Assembly: GCF_035474595.1 (NCBI RefSeq)
Contig: NZ_DATIND010000156.1
Span: 1 to 64,000 of the forward strand
Direction: 5' to 3'
Origin: Longimicrobium sp.
GTDB lineage: Bacteria; Gemmatimonadota; Gemmatimonadetes; Longimicrobiales; Longimicrobiaceae
DNA length: 64,000 nt
Shown: positions 15,727 to 23,467 of the stretch, one piece after another
Layout: each line of letters opens with the position of its first letter
How positions within the stretch are numbered: the stretch's first letter is position 1
Translations under genes and position numbers: made by a program
Notes under the pieces: model-generated
What the model saw: only the letters and a program-made list of their open reading frames with translations
Databases searched by the model: none
Told to the model about the DNA's origin: nothing

Positions 15727-16530
15727 TCAGATGTGCCAGTGGCAGGCGTTGGCCACGCGCGCGAGCTTCTCCTCCAGCCCGGCGACGGCGAAGGTGACCG
15801 TCTGCGCGGACGACTGGAAGGGCGTGAACTCGAAGCGGAAGCTGCTCGCGCGCGTCATCGCCCGAGCGAGGCTGACGGGCTCGGGCGCGAAGAGCGCCTC
15901 GCCGCTGGTGGACTCGCTCCACAGCTGGCGCCGCGGCGAGGCCTCGTCCAGCCTGTAGCGGATGGTGACCTCCTGGTAGTGGCCGTACTCGGGGTTCGCC
16001 TGCAGCCCCGTGGCCACGAACACGTCGGTCGTTCCCTCGCGGCAGCGCACGATCAGCGACGGCCGCGCGCTGTTCGCCCGCCCCTCGATCTCCGCGTCGG
16101 CGACCGCGGTCAGCACCACCGTGGGCGTGCCGTCCATCTCCGAGGTGTCCTCGGAGACCGACCAGTTCCCGGCGGGCACGCCGGGCACCGTCGCGACCGT
16201 GTCGCCGTACGTGGTGTCGGTGGCGGAGAACGCGACCGTGGAATCCGACATCGCCCGCGTCTCCGAATCCATCGAAGCGCCCAGCGCGATCAGCCCCACG
16301 AACGCGAGCAGGCCAAGGAGCCCCACGCCCGCCACCACGGCCACGATCACCCCCGTGCCGATGCCGCGCCCCGAGGGCGGCGGCGCGGCGGGGCCGCTCC
16401 ACTGCGCGGGCATGGGCGGCGGAGGAGGGGGCGCGTACGGCGCGGACGCGAGCGGGAACCCGCAGTGCGGGCACTGCGCGGCCGAGGTGCTCACCGAGCC
16501 CCGGCACTCCGGGCACGGGATCAAAGGCAT
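15727..16530 (-). CDS. zinc-ribbon, membrane-anchored protein
   Basis: A 267-residue protein. An N-terminal zinc ribbon (CPEC at residue 6, CPHCG near 21) is followed by a proline-rich linker, a membrane helix at about 60-85 (GVIVAVVAGVGLLGLLAFVGLIAL) and an extracytoplasmic domain. The last 130 residues (LIVRCREGTTDVFVATG, then YQEVTIRYRLDEASPRRQLW and a TVTFAVAGLEEKLARV end) resemble VasI-like domains found near type VI secretion genes, but no such genes are here. I treat that resemblance as weak. Function unknown. It ends ahead of an inverted dispersed repeat. Confidence 0.6.
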   Translation of the reverse strand: MPLIPCPECRGSVSTSAAQCPHCGFPLASAPYAPPPPPPMPAQWSGPAAPPPSGRGIGTGVIVAVVAGVGLLGLLAFVGLIALGASMDSETRAMSDSTVAFSATDTTYGDTVATVPGVPAGNWSVSEDTSEMDGTPTVVLTAVADAEIEGRANSARPSLIVRCREGTTDVFVATGLQANPEYGHYQEVTIRYRLDEASPRRQLWSESTSGEALFAPEPVSLARAMTRASSFRFEFTPFQSSAQTVTFAVAGLEEKLARVANACHWHI

Positions 16531-16606
16531 GGTGGTGGACCCTGCGAGATCGTCCGGACGAGGGCGGCGCGGCGGTGGCGCCGGCCGGCGAGGCGGGAAG
16601 GAAAAG

Positions 16607-16680
16607 TGGGCGATGAGGGATTCGAACCCCCGACCCCCTGTGTGTAAGACAGGTGCTCTAACCAGCTGAGCTAATCGCCC
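16607..16680 (-). tRNA. tRNA-Val (anticodon TAC)
   Basis: On the minus strand the acceptor arms GGGCGAT and ATCGCCC pair fully. The D-arm GCTC/GAGC and the anticodon stem CCTGT/ACAGG enclose the loop CTTACAC (anticodon TAC), and the T-arm loop is TTCGAAT. The discriminator base is A at 16607; CCA is not encoded. The TAC anticodon reads GTA-type valine codons. Confidence 0.95.
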
Positions 16681-16692
16681 GTCGGGATGGCG

Positions 16693-16923
16693 CTACAGGA
16701 TGATCCCCAGCGGGATCAGCACGGCGTAGCCCAGCACCAGCAGCAGCGGCGCGAGCACGTTGTCGGCGTTGCCGAGCAAGACGTAGCCGAGGATGATGGA
16801 GGCCAGCCCCGCGCCCAGCACCGCCAGGTTCTTCGGCGTGAAGCGGAGCGAGCCCGCGGATTCGCCCGGGGCGGGAGCGACGGGAGCGTTGCGCGCCGTG
16901 CGCGCGGGAGTCGGTCTGGGCAT
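16693..16923 (-). CDS. small membrane protein
   Basis: A 76-residue protein. Residues 1-28 are polar and Pro/Ala-rich. Two membrane helices follow (LAVLGAGLASIILGYVLLG and VLAPLLLVLGYAVLIPLGII) joined by a short NADN loop, and the chain ends in the membrane. It is broadly like small two-span DUF3098-type proteins, but I cannot confirm a family. It lies just upstream of the tRNA-Val gene on the same strand, 12 bases away, and may share a transcript with it. Confidence 0.6.
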   Translation of the reverse strand: MPRPTPARTARNAPVAPAPGESAGSLRFTPKNLAVLGAGLASIILGYVLLGNADNVLAPLLLVLGYAVLIPLGIIL

Positions 16924-17048
16924 GCGAAAAACCTAGCTGCGGCGCCGGAAAGCGTCAACCCCGCACGGCGCATGGAGATGCGGAAAGCGGGGCACGTTCC
17001 GCCTCCCGCGGTGAGATTTTGGCGATGCGATTCCCCGCGCTGGTGACG

Positions 17049-17110
17049 CACTCCCGCACTCCCGCACTCCCGCACTCCCGCACTCCCGCACTCCCGCACT
17101 CCCGCACTCA
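17049..17110 (-). repeat. octanucleotide tandem array (AGTGCGGG family), single arm
   Basis: About seven tandem copies of CACTCCCG (AGTGCGGG on the other strand). The array runs into the stop codon of the peptidase gene that ends at 17108. No inverted partner arm is visible within 130 bases, unlike the other copies in this window. Confidence 0.85.
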
Positions 17111-18103
17111 GGCACTTTCCTCCTCCGGCTCGGCGATCGGGTAGTCGACACCCGCCATCTCCGGGCGGATGGGCGGAAGCATGCGCTCCTCGGCATCCAT
17201 CTGCGCGAGCTTGCGGCGGTTGCGGCGGCGGCGCGGGATCCAGGCGGCCAGCACCAGCACCGTCGCCACGAGCCAGATGAGCGCGACGTTGCTGAGGATG
17301 GCCAGCCAGCCGTAGCGCGAGCGCACGTCGCGGCGCCACTCGTCCTCCAGCTGGCCGAAGGTGATGCCGAACGTGGTGCGGAGCGCCGCCTCGAACGTTC
17401 CCTCGCGCTGCCAGTTGGCGAAGAGCAGCTGCATCCCGCGCTCGCCGCCGCGCCGGCGCAGGTAGTCCACCGCCGTGGCGGAGAGCAGGTAGGCGAAGCG
17501 CGCCTCGACCGCGCCGCGCGGCCAGTCCAGCGTGAGCGAATCCAGCGGCGGCGTGGAGCCGGTCATGAACGCCACGCGCAGCTGCCATCCGCTCTCCACG
17601 TCCCATCCCCCGCTCGCCACCTCGGCGTACCCCTCATCAAACCAGCGCGGCACGTTGTCGCCCAGCCGGTCGTGCACGACGAGATGCGCGACCTCGTGCC
17701 GCAGGATGGTCGCCGCGTCCTCGCCGCGGACGCGCGCGCCGGGGTACTCGGGGAGCACGATGCGCCGCATCTCGGGGATCGCCACGCCGCCGGCCCACTC
17801 CGGCACGCCGCCCCCCGTCGCCGCGGCAAACTCCGCCGGCGTGGACGCCAGGATGATCGTGGTGGACTCCGGCACCGCGACCGCGCCCAGCCCCGGAAAC
17901 CGCACCGGCGTACGCGCCGCCGCAAGCACCCGCCGCGCGAGATCCTTCTGCCGCGGCGCGTACACCACGCGCACCGAGCCGGACGACATCGCCTCGGTCG
18001 CCTGCGCATGGAGATGTGAATCGATCGGGACGGAACCGGCGGCGAGCGACAGGATGGCAAGGACGAGCCGGAGCGCTCGCCGGAGGGAAAAGGGACGCAT
18101 CAT
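17108..18103 (-). CDS. peptidase MA-like metallohydrolase, membrane-anchored
   Basis: A 331-residue exported protein. A signal peptide (residues about 8-30) is followed by a beta-rich region. The zinc motif HEVAH comes next, with a downstream glutamate in RWFDEGYAE, the gluzincin pattern of the peptidase MA-like family. A long helical region and a C-terminal membrane helix (LAILSNVALIWLVATVLVLA) complete it, with a basic cytoplasmic tail. The catalytic domain would face the periplasm. ATG at 18103 is chosen because the signal starts there; the frame is open to 18145. The substrate is unknown. The stop codon is embedded in the edge of an octanucleotide array. Confidence 0.85.
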   Translation of the reverse strand: MMRPFSLRRALRLVLAILSLAAGSVPIDSHLHAQATEAMSSGSVRVVYAPRQKDLARRVLAAARTPVRFPGLGAVAVPESTTIILASTPAEFAAATGGGVPEWAGGVAIPEMRRIVLPEYPGARVRGEDAATILRHEVAHLVVHDRLGDNVPRWFDEGYAEVASGGWDVESGWQLRVAFMTGSTPPLDSLTLDWPRGAVEARFAYLLSATAVDYLRRRGGERGMQLLFANWQREGTFEAALRTTFGITFGQLEDEWRRDVRSRYGWLAILSNVALIWLVATVLVLAAWIPRRRRNRRKLAQMDAEERMLPPIRPEMAGVDYPIAEPEEESA

Positions 18104-18279
18104 CCCTGAACGATCACGGCGCGTACCGGAAAAGTGAAGCCTCACCGACCAAGGCGATCCTTCAACCCGGGCTTTCGTAGGGCGACCGGACGAGCGAGAA
18201 AAGTCTTGCAGCCCACATCCCTGAGCGACAAGATTGCGCCATAAGGTTCAGCAGACGAAAACCACGCAACGGAGGCGGC

Positions 18280-18528
18280 ATGACCCGAAACGTCCTTTTC
18301 CTGAAACTGCTCCTCGGCATCGGCGTGTGCGTGGCGTTGGGTACGGGCGTGCGTGAAGCCTTCGCGGCCCCTGCCGCGCGGGGCTTCTGCACCGATCCCC
18401 TCGCGTCGGGCTACTGCTCCACCGGGGCGCAGTGCCAGGGAGTGTGCCAGGCCGCCGGCTTCCCCAGTGGCTATCCGGCCCTCTGCAACTTCTCGACGCA
18501 CTGCTGCTACTGCGAGCGCGATCCCTGA
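18280..18528 (+). CDS. small secreted Cys-rich peptide, defensin-like pattern
   Basis: An 82-residue product with GGAGG six bases before the ATG. Residues 1-30 are a signal peptide (LLLGIGVCVALGTGV, cleavage around AFAA). The mature part of about 50 residues has eight cysteines spaced C-x8-C-x5-C-x3-C-x12-C-x5-C-C-x1-C. The CxxxC, then long loop, then CxC order is the CS-alpha-beta signature of defensins. The stretch from VCQAAGFPSG to CCYC parallels insect and plant defensins, and myxobacterial defensin-like peptides are known. No immunity or export gene is adjacent. Alternatives are another disulfide-rich toxin or a structural surface peptide. The fold is inferred from spacing only. Confidence 0.6.
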   Translation: MTRNVLFLKLLLGIGVCVALGTGVREAFAAPAARGFCTDPLASGYCSTGAQCQGVCQAAGFPSGYPALCNFSTHCCYCERDP

Positions 18529-18702
18529 CCGATACAGATCTTCTCTCCGATGCCGAAGGAAGGGATCGGAAACGATGCTGCATGGCGGACGCGATCCCAG
18601 GCCGCCGGAAGCACGAAGCCTCGCCGTTCGCCAGCGAGGCTTCTTCAATCACGCCACTACCGCCGCGCCCACCCGTTGCTGCGGCTGCGGACTCGCACCT
18701 GC

Positions 18703-19593
18703 TCACGCCTGCGCCGTCTCCCCCGCCTCCGCTTCCACGTTCTGCGTCGCGAACGTCACCGGCTCGCCCGCGTCCACCTGCTTCAGCGCGACGCCGCAGC
18801 GCTCGCCCCACAGGCTGAAGCGGTTCGTCTCCACCCCCTGCCGCCACGCCTCGGCGGCCGCGCGGTGGTTGCCCTCCAGGTAGAAGGCGCGCCCCATCTC
18901 CCACCACGCCTCGAGCATGTTGGGGCCCAGCTCCAGCGTCTTGCGGAAGAAGGCGCGCGCGTCGTCGAACATCTCGCGCTCGGCGTACACCAGCCCCATG
19001 TAGAAGTGGGCGTAGAGCGATGCCTTGCGGTCCTGCTCCTGGCGGATGGCCTTGGACAGGTGCTCGATGGCCTCGCCGAAGATCCCCTTCTTCAGGCAGA
19101 TGTAGCCGAGATTGACGCGCGCCAGCGGGTTGTCGGGCGTCTTCGCCAGCACCTTGTAGTAGGTGAACAGCGCGTCGTCGTAGTGGCCGCGCAGCATCTG
19201 CGCCCACCCCAGCAGCGTCTCGGCCTGCGGGTCGTTGGGCGCCAGCTCCAGCGCGCGCTCCAGCTCCTTCACCGCGCGCTTCGCGTCGCCGCCGGCGATG
19301 GCGCTCCACCCGCGCTCGATGTACGTGGTGCTGCCAATCAGGTCGGACACCACCGTGCGCCCGCGCGGCGCCGGGGCGGGCGCGGGCTTCTCGCCGGCCA
19401 GCGACTTGTAGCGCTGCACCAGCTCGCGGATGGTCTCCTTGAAGGCCGTCAGCCGCTCGATGGCCGCCTCGGTCTCCTTGAACAATCCCACGATGTCGTT
19501 CTTGACCGCATCGGCGGCGTCGCCCGCGTCCAGCCGGGCAACGATGGCGGCGCGGCGCTCCTCGTACGCGGCCAGCAGATCCTCCGCGTTCAT
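18703..19593 (-). CDS. TPR protein at the end of the chemosensory cluster
   Basis: A 296-residue protein. Residues 1-70 are a charged helical region (coiled-coil-like), then a short linker (PAPAPAPRG) and at least five tetratricopeptide repeats from about 90 to 265 (for example GHYDDALFTYYKVLAKTPDN and GIFGEAIEHLSKAIRQEQD). TPRs bind proteins; here the partner is probably a Che or Mgl component. Its ATG overlaps the stop of the upstream cheW by 4 bases (ATGA), so it belongs to that operon and is its last gene. Confidence 0.85.
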   Translation of the reverse strand: MNAEDLLAAYEERRAAIVARLDAGDAADAVKNDIVGLFKETEAAIERLTAFKETIRELVQRYKSLAGEKPAPAPAPRGRTVVSDLIGSTTYIERGWSAIAGGDAKRAVKELERALELAPNDPQAETLLGWAQMLRGHYDDALFTYYKVLAKTPDNPLARVNLGYICLKKGIFGEAIEHLSKAIRQEQDRKASLYAHFYMGLVYAEREMFDDARAFFRKTLELGPNMLEAWWEMGRAFYLEGNHRAAAEAWRQGVETNRFSLWGERCGVALKQVDAGEPVTFATQNVEAEAGETAQA

Positions 19594-20120
19594 CCCTTCG
19601 CGCCCTTCGCCGCCGGGGTTCCCGCATCCTCGTCCTCCGCGCCGAAGCCGGAGAAGAGGAGCTGCATCCGCTCCTGGCTGCTCAGGATGCGCTCCAGGTC
19701 CAGCAGCACCACCAGGCGCCCCTCCAGCCGCACGATCCCGCGGATGAACTCGGCGGCCAGCCCCTTCACGTAGCCGGGCGGCGGGTTCACGGCGGTTTCC
19801 GGCACGCGCAGCACCTCGGTCACCTCGTCCACGATCAGCCCCAGGCGCTCGCCCTGGAAATCGGCCAGCATGATGCGCGTGTCGTCGTCGTAGCGCAGGT
19901 CGTGCACCTCGAACCGCTTGCGCAGGTCGATCACGGGCACCAGGGCGCCGCGCACGTCCAGCACGCCCTCCACGAAGGCGGGCGCCTTGGGCATGGCGGT
20001 GGGCGGCTCGTAGCGCAGGATCTCGTGCACCTGGAACACGTCGAGCCCGAACTCCTCGCCGCCGATGCGGAAGGTCACGAGCTGCACCTGCGGCACCGCC
20101 GCCGCGCGAACGTTTCTCAT
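19590..20120 (-). CDS. cheW: chemotaxis coupling protein CheW
   Basis: A 176-residue CheW that links chemoreceptors to CheA. It has the two SH3-like subdomains: LVTFRIGGEEFGLDVFQVHEI, VLDVRGALVPVIDLRKRF and IVRLEGRLVVLLDLERIL. The start is taken at ATG 20120; an earlier in-frame start at 20207 adds residues without family similarity. It is coupled (ATGA) to the downstream TPR gene. A 336-base repeat-filled gap separates it from the next cheW upstream, so it may have its own promoter. It is one of three CheW proteins in the cluster. Confidence 0.92.
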   Translation of the reverse strand: MRNVRAAAVPQVQLVTFRIGGEEFGLDVFQVHEILRYEPPTAMPKAPAFVEGVLDVRGALVPVIDLRKRFEVHDLRYDDDTRIMLADFQGERLGLIVDEVTEVLRVPETAVNPPPGYVKGLAAEFIRGIVRLEGRLVVLLDLERILSSQERMQLLFSGFGAEDEDAGTPAAKGAKG

Positions 20121-20227
20121 GGGACCGTTCGTGGAAAGTAAATCGTGAAAAGCAGCTTCAACGGCTGTGCGTGGGCGTGTTCCGCGCCGGGGGCGGCTTG
20201 CAGGCATCCCCGCGGCCGTGGCCGGGC

Positions 20228-20274
20228 GAATGAATTCGCGGCAACAACGGCCCGAAGTCCGCCTTCGCGGACTG
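20228..20274 (+). repeat. dispersed repeat, GAATGAATTC family, copy 2
   Basis: Starts GAATGAATTCGCGGCAACAA and ends with a small hairpin (AGTCCGCCTTCGCGGACT). It matches the block order of 2467-2512. Confidence 0.6.
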
Positions 20275-20344
20275 CCACCTCGCCATCCCCGCGCCGCACG
20301 AAACCCTCGCGGAACGGGCGGAGAGGGCCAGCCGGGCGGGCAGG

Positions 20345-20450
20345 ATGCATCCCATCCCGCACCGTTGCCATCCGGCTACCTCTCCCGGTACGGGAGAGGT
20401 GGCGAGCCCAGGCGAGCCGGAGGGGGGCGCGATGCCGGTCGCGCGCGCCG
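20345..20450 (+). repeat. dispersed hairpin repeat (ACCTCTCCC arms), copy 1
   Basis: Centre at 20378-20400: ACCTCTCCCG, TAC-type centre, CGGGAGAGGT. Flanks have common blocks (GTTGCCATCCGGCT before; GAGCCGGAG, then GGGCGCGATGC after) shared with 34570-34665 and, inverted, with 60100-60205. With the other repeat it fills the gene-free stretch 20121-20456. Confidence 0.7.
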
Positions 20451-20456
20451 AACCCG

Positions 20457-20927
20457 TTACGCCGCGGTCGCCGCCTCGCGCAGCATCTCCGCCAGGTCGA
20501 TCAGGCTCACCAGCGTTCCATCCAGCCGCGCCACGCCGACGACGAACTGGTCGCGGTCGCCGCCGGTGAGGGGCGCGGGGCGGTAGTCGGCGGGGGTGAG
20601 CGCCACCACGTCCTGCGCCGCGTCCACGGCGACGCCCAGGCGCGCCTCACCCATCCCCACGACCAGGATCGCCGGCTGCTCGGCCTGCAGCGCGAGATCG
20701 AGCAGCGGTGCCACGTCCAGCACCGGCACCAGCTCGCCGCGCAGGCGCAGCATCCCCATCAATCGCGGCGGCATGTCGGGGAGACGGTGGACGCGGCGCT
20801 TCGTCACCACCTCCTCCACCAGCTGGATGTCGCAGGCGTGCAGCTCGCCGCCCAGCCGGAAGGCGATCACCTGCGCCTCGTCCTCCGCCACGCGCTCGCG
20901 GAAGGGGCGGAACGCGTCGCCGCTCAC
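20457..20927 (-). CDS. cheW: CheW-like coupling protein
   Basis: A 156-residue CheW-domain protein: QVIAFRLGGELHACDIQLVE, MGMLRLRGELVPVLDVAPLL and VARLDGTLVSLIDLAEML. It starts at GTG, overlapping the cheB stop (GTGA), so translation is coupled to CheB. The pairing with cheB, cheD and cheR makes it part of the adaptation half of the cluster. It is the second of three CheW proteins; differences between them could assign receptors to separate arrays. Confidence 0.9.
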   Translation of the reverse strand: MSGDAFRPFRERVAEDEAQVIAFRLGGELHACDIQLVEEVVTKRRVHRLPDMPPRLMGMLRLRGELVPVLDVAPLLDLALQAEQPAILVVGMGEARLGVAVDAAQDVVALTPADYRPAPLTGGDRDQFVVGVARLDGTLVSLIDLAEMLREAATAA

Positions 20928-22147
20928 GGCGCCTCCTCCAGCGCGGGCGTCTCCGTGGGCGTCTCCGCGGGTGCCGGGACGAGCGCCGCGCGGGCGTTCA
21001 CCGCGCCCTCGATGGCCGCGTGGATCTGCTCCAGCGGCAGGATGGTGGTGGCGTGCTCGGCGGCGGCCTGCGGCATCCCGTAGATCACGCTGGTCCGCCT
21101 GTCCTGCGCGATCCCCGCGCCGCCGGCGGCCACGATCTCGCGCAGCCCCTCGGCGCCGTCGCGCCCCATCCCCGTGAGCACCACGCCGACCGAGCGCGCG
21201 CCGTAGACCTCGGCGGCGGAGCGGAAGAGGGGGTCCGCGGCGGGGCGCACGCCCCAGAGCGACGGCCCCTGGTCCAGCGCCACGCACGGCGTTCCCGCCT
21301 CGTCGCGCACGATGCGCATGTGGAAGTCGCCCGGCGCCATGTACACGTGGTTCATCCGCACCGGCTCGCCATCCGCCGCCTCGGTCACGGGAAGCCCGTC
21401 CAGCGCGTCCAGCCGCTCCGCGAAGGTGCGGGTGAAGTGCGCGGGCATGTGCTGGACGATGAGCACCGCCGCGCCCAGCGGGTTGCGCAGCCGCGGCAGC
21501 AGCTCCGCCAGCGCGCGGGGCCCCCCGGTGGACGCCGCGATGCACACCGCCATTCCCGACGCGGGCGCGTCGGCCGCCACCGTGCGCCGCCGCCTGCGCC
21601 GGAGCGGCTTCGGCCCGGCGGCGGGCGCGGCCTCCAGCACCGAGCGTTCGCGTGGCGCGGGGCGCCCGGCCACGCGCACGGGAATCATCTCCAGGTTGGC
21701 CGACGCCGCCGCGCGCAGCGCCTGCAGCAGCCGGTCGGCCACCGTCTCCAGGTTCAGCGAGATGGTGCCGCTGGGCTTGCTGACGAAGTCCACCGCGCCG
21801 TAGTCCAGCGCGCGCATGGTGGCTTCGCCGCCCTCGGTGGTGTACGCGCTCAGCATCACCACGGGGCGAGGCGTCTCGCTCATGATGTAGCCCAGCGCCG
21901 TCAGCCCGTCGAGCCCCGGCATCTCCACGTCCATCGTCACCAGGTCGGGCTCCAGCTGGTGCACCTTGCGCAGCGCGTCGTTGCCGTCGCGCGCGGTGCC
22001 GATCACCCGGAACTCGTCGGTCTGCGAAAGGATGTCGGAGATCACGCGGCGCATGAAGGCGCTGTCGTCCACCACCAGCACGGTGTGCGGCCCGCGGCGC
22101 TTTCCGCGCGGGCGCGGCGGCGGCGACGGCGGCCTAGAGGACGACAT
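20924..22147 (-). CDS. cheB: protein-glutamate methylesterase/deamidase CheB
   Basis: A 407-residue two-domain enzyme. The receiver domain has acidic VVDDS and phosphoacceptor D73 (TMDVEMPG). The catalytic domain holds the Ser206 (AASTGGP), His233 (VQHMP) and Asp330 (GMGRDG) triad. Phosphorylated by CheA, it removes receptor methyl groups for adaptation. A Pro/Arg-rich N-terminal extension of about 20 residues and an Ala/Pro/Thr tail are unusual but look harmless. It overlaps cheD by 14 bases and the next cheW by 4. Confidence 0.96.
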   Translation of the reverse strand: MSSSRPPSPPPRPRGKRRGPHTVLVVDDSAFMRRVISDILSQTDEFRVIGTARDGNDALRKVHQLEPDLVTMDVEMPGLDGLTALGYIMSETPRPVVMLSAYTTEGGEATMRALDYGAVDFVSKPSGTISLNLETVADRLLQALRAAASANLEMIPVRVAGRPAPRERSVLEAAPAAGPKPLRRRRRRTVAADAPASGMAVCIAASTGGPRALAELLPRLRNPLGAAVLIVQHMPAHFTRTFAERLDALDGLPVTEAADGEPVRMNHVYMAPGDFHMRIVRDEAGTPCVALDQGPSLWGVRPAADPLFRSAAEVYGARSVGVVLTGMGRDGAEGLREIVAAGGAGIAQDRRTSVIYGMPQAAAEHATTILPLEQIHAAIEGAVNARAALVPAPAETPTETPALEEAP

Positions 22148-22622
22148 CCGGCTTCCCCACCGACGAGACCACCGTGCGTCCGGCGGCCACGTCGAAGCGC
22201 ACCGAGCGGCCGTAGTCGCCGCCCACGGCCTCGCCCAGCAGCGGGATCCCCGCCTGCCGCAGCGCCTCGCGCGTCGCGCGGATGTTGCGCTCGCCCATGT
22301 TCAGCGAGCCGGGCACCATCAGCGAGGTGAACATCGACGCGCCGCCCACGATGCGCGCCTCCAGCCGCCCCTCGCGCGCGCCCATCGCCGCCAGCTCGCG
22401 CACCATCATCGGCACCGCGGTGGTGGCGAACTTGGCGAAGTTGTCGCGGTCGCGCGCCAGCGCCGGCTCGGGAAGGAGGACGTGCGCCAGCCCGCCCACC
22501 TTCGCCTGCCGGTCGTGCAGGAGGATGGCCACGCAGCTCCCCAGCCCCAGCGTGATCAGCACGTCGCCGGGGGCGCCGGTGGCGTGGTGGGCCACCTTCA
22601 CGAAGATCTGCCGGGGCTTCAT
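22134..22622 (-). CDS. cheD: chemoreceptor glutamine deamidase CheD
   Basis: A 162-residue CheD. The catalytic Cys30 and Thr24 lie in ITLGLGSCV, and the His47 lies in GGLAHVLLPE. It deamidates glutamines on chemoreceptors and in other species is a partner of CheC, which is also encoded in this cluster (33778-34398). Its ATG overlaps the cheR stop (ATGA), and its end overlaps cheB by 14 bases. Confidence 0.95.
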   Translation of the reverse strand: MKPRQIFVKVAHHATGAPGDVLITLGLGSCVAILLHDRQAKVGGLAHVLLPEPALARDRDNFAKFATTAVPMMVRELAAMGAREGRLEARIVGGASMFTSLMVPGSLNMGERNIRATREALRQAGIPLLGEAVGGDYGRSVRFDVAAGRTVVSSVGKPDVVL

Positions 22623-23467
22623 GCGGGCTTCTGGAAGATCCGTTCGCGGTTGTTCACGGAGCGGAAAAGGGTGCGCGCCACCCCCACCAGCGTCTCCACC
22701 TTTCCCATCACCAGGAACCCGCCCGGCACCAGCGCGTCGTAGAAGTCCTTGAACAGCCGCTCCTGGATCTCGCGGTCGAAGTAGATCACCACGTTCCGGC
22801 AGAAGATGAGGTTCTGCCCGCCCTCCGCGCGCTCGGAGATCAGGTCGCGGCGCACGAAGCTCACGTTCTTCTGCGCCTCGGGGCGGATGCAGTACGGCGG
22901 CCCGGGCGAGAACCAGCGCTGCCGGATGTGCGGCGGCGTCTCGGTCAGCGACAGGTCGGGGTAGCTCCCCCTGGCCGCGTTCTCCAGGCTCTTGCGGTCG
23001 ATGTCGGTGCCCACCACGCGCACCCGGTCCGCGTCGCCGCGGCGGTGGTGCTTCTCGGCCCACTCGCGCATCAGGATGGACACCGTGTACGCCTCCTCGC
23101 CGCTGGCGCTTCCCGCGCTCCACACCTTCAGCGGCCCCGGCGTGGCGAAGAGCGGTGGCAGCACCTGCTGCTCCACGGCGTGCCACGTCTCGATGTTGCG
23201 GAAGAACTTGGTGACGTTGATGGTCAGCGTGTCGAGCAGGTGGTCGTACTCGGCCGGCTCGCGGTCCAGCAGCGAGGCGTAGTCGGCGAACGAGCGCTGC
23301 CCCCGCGCGCGCATCCGCACGGCGATGCGGCGGCGCAGGCACTTGTCCTTGTAGAACGAGCAGTTGAAGCCCCGGTCGCGCTCGATCTTCAGCTTCAGGC
23401 GCTCCAGCTCCTCCTCGTCGCCCTCCAGCGGCAGGGTGAAGGGGAGGTACGGCGGCGGCAAATTCAT
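22619..23467 (-). CDS. cheR: chemoreceptor methyltransferase CheR
   Basis: A 282-residue SAM-dependent methyltransferase. The N-terminal helical domain has YKDKCLRRRIAVRMRARG and TINVTKFFRN. The Rossmann domain has the SAM motif VWSAGSASGEEAYTVS and NLIFCRNVVIYFD. It methylates glutamates on MCPs, opposing CheB. It is coupled by ATGA overlaps to the DUF4388-TPR gene before it and to cheD after it. Confidence 0.96.
   Translation of the reverse strand: MNLPPPYLPFTLPLEGDEEELERLKLKIERDRGFNCSFYKDKCLRRRIAVRMRARGQRSFADYASLLDREPAEYDHLLDTLTINVTKFFRNIETWHAVEQQVLPPLFATPGPLKVWSAGSASGEEAYTVSILMREWAEKHHRRGDADRVRVVGTDIDRKSLENAARGSYPDLSLTETPPHIRQRWFSPGPPYCIRPEAQKNVSFVRRDLISERAEGGQNLIFCRNVVIYFDREIQERLFKDFYDALVPGGFLVMGKVETLVGVARTLFRSVNNRERIFQKPA

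Noticed and set aside
15727-16530. Type VI secretion gene cluster suggested by the VasI-like C-terminus
   Set aside because: No tss or other secretion genes are nearby; the similarity is weak and the gene stands alone.
16607-16680. Possible second tRNA next to tRNA-Val
   Set aside because: No other cloverleaf could be found on either side.
17049-17110. CRISPR-like array of short tandem repeats
   Set aside because: The 8-base units are contiguous without spacers and no cas genes are present, so it is a simple tandem repeat.
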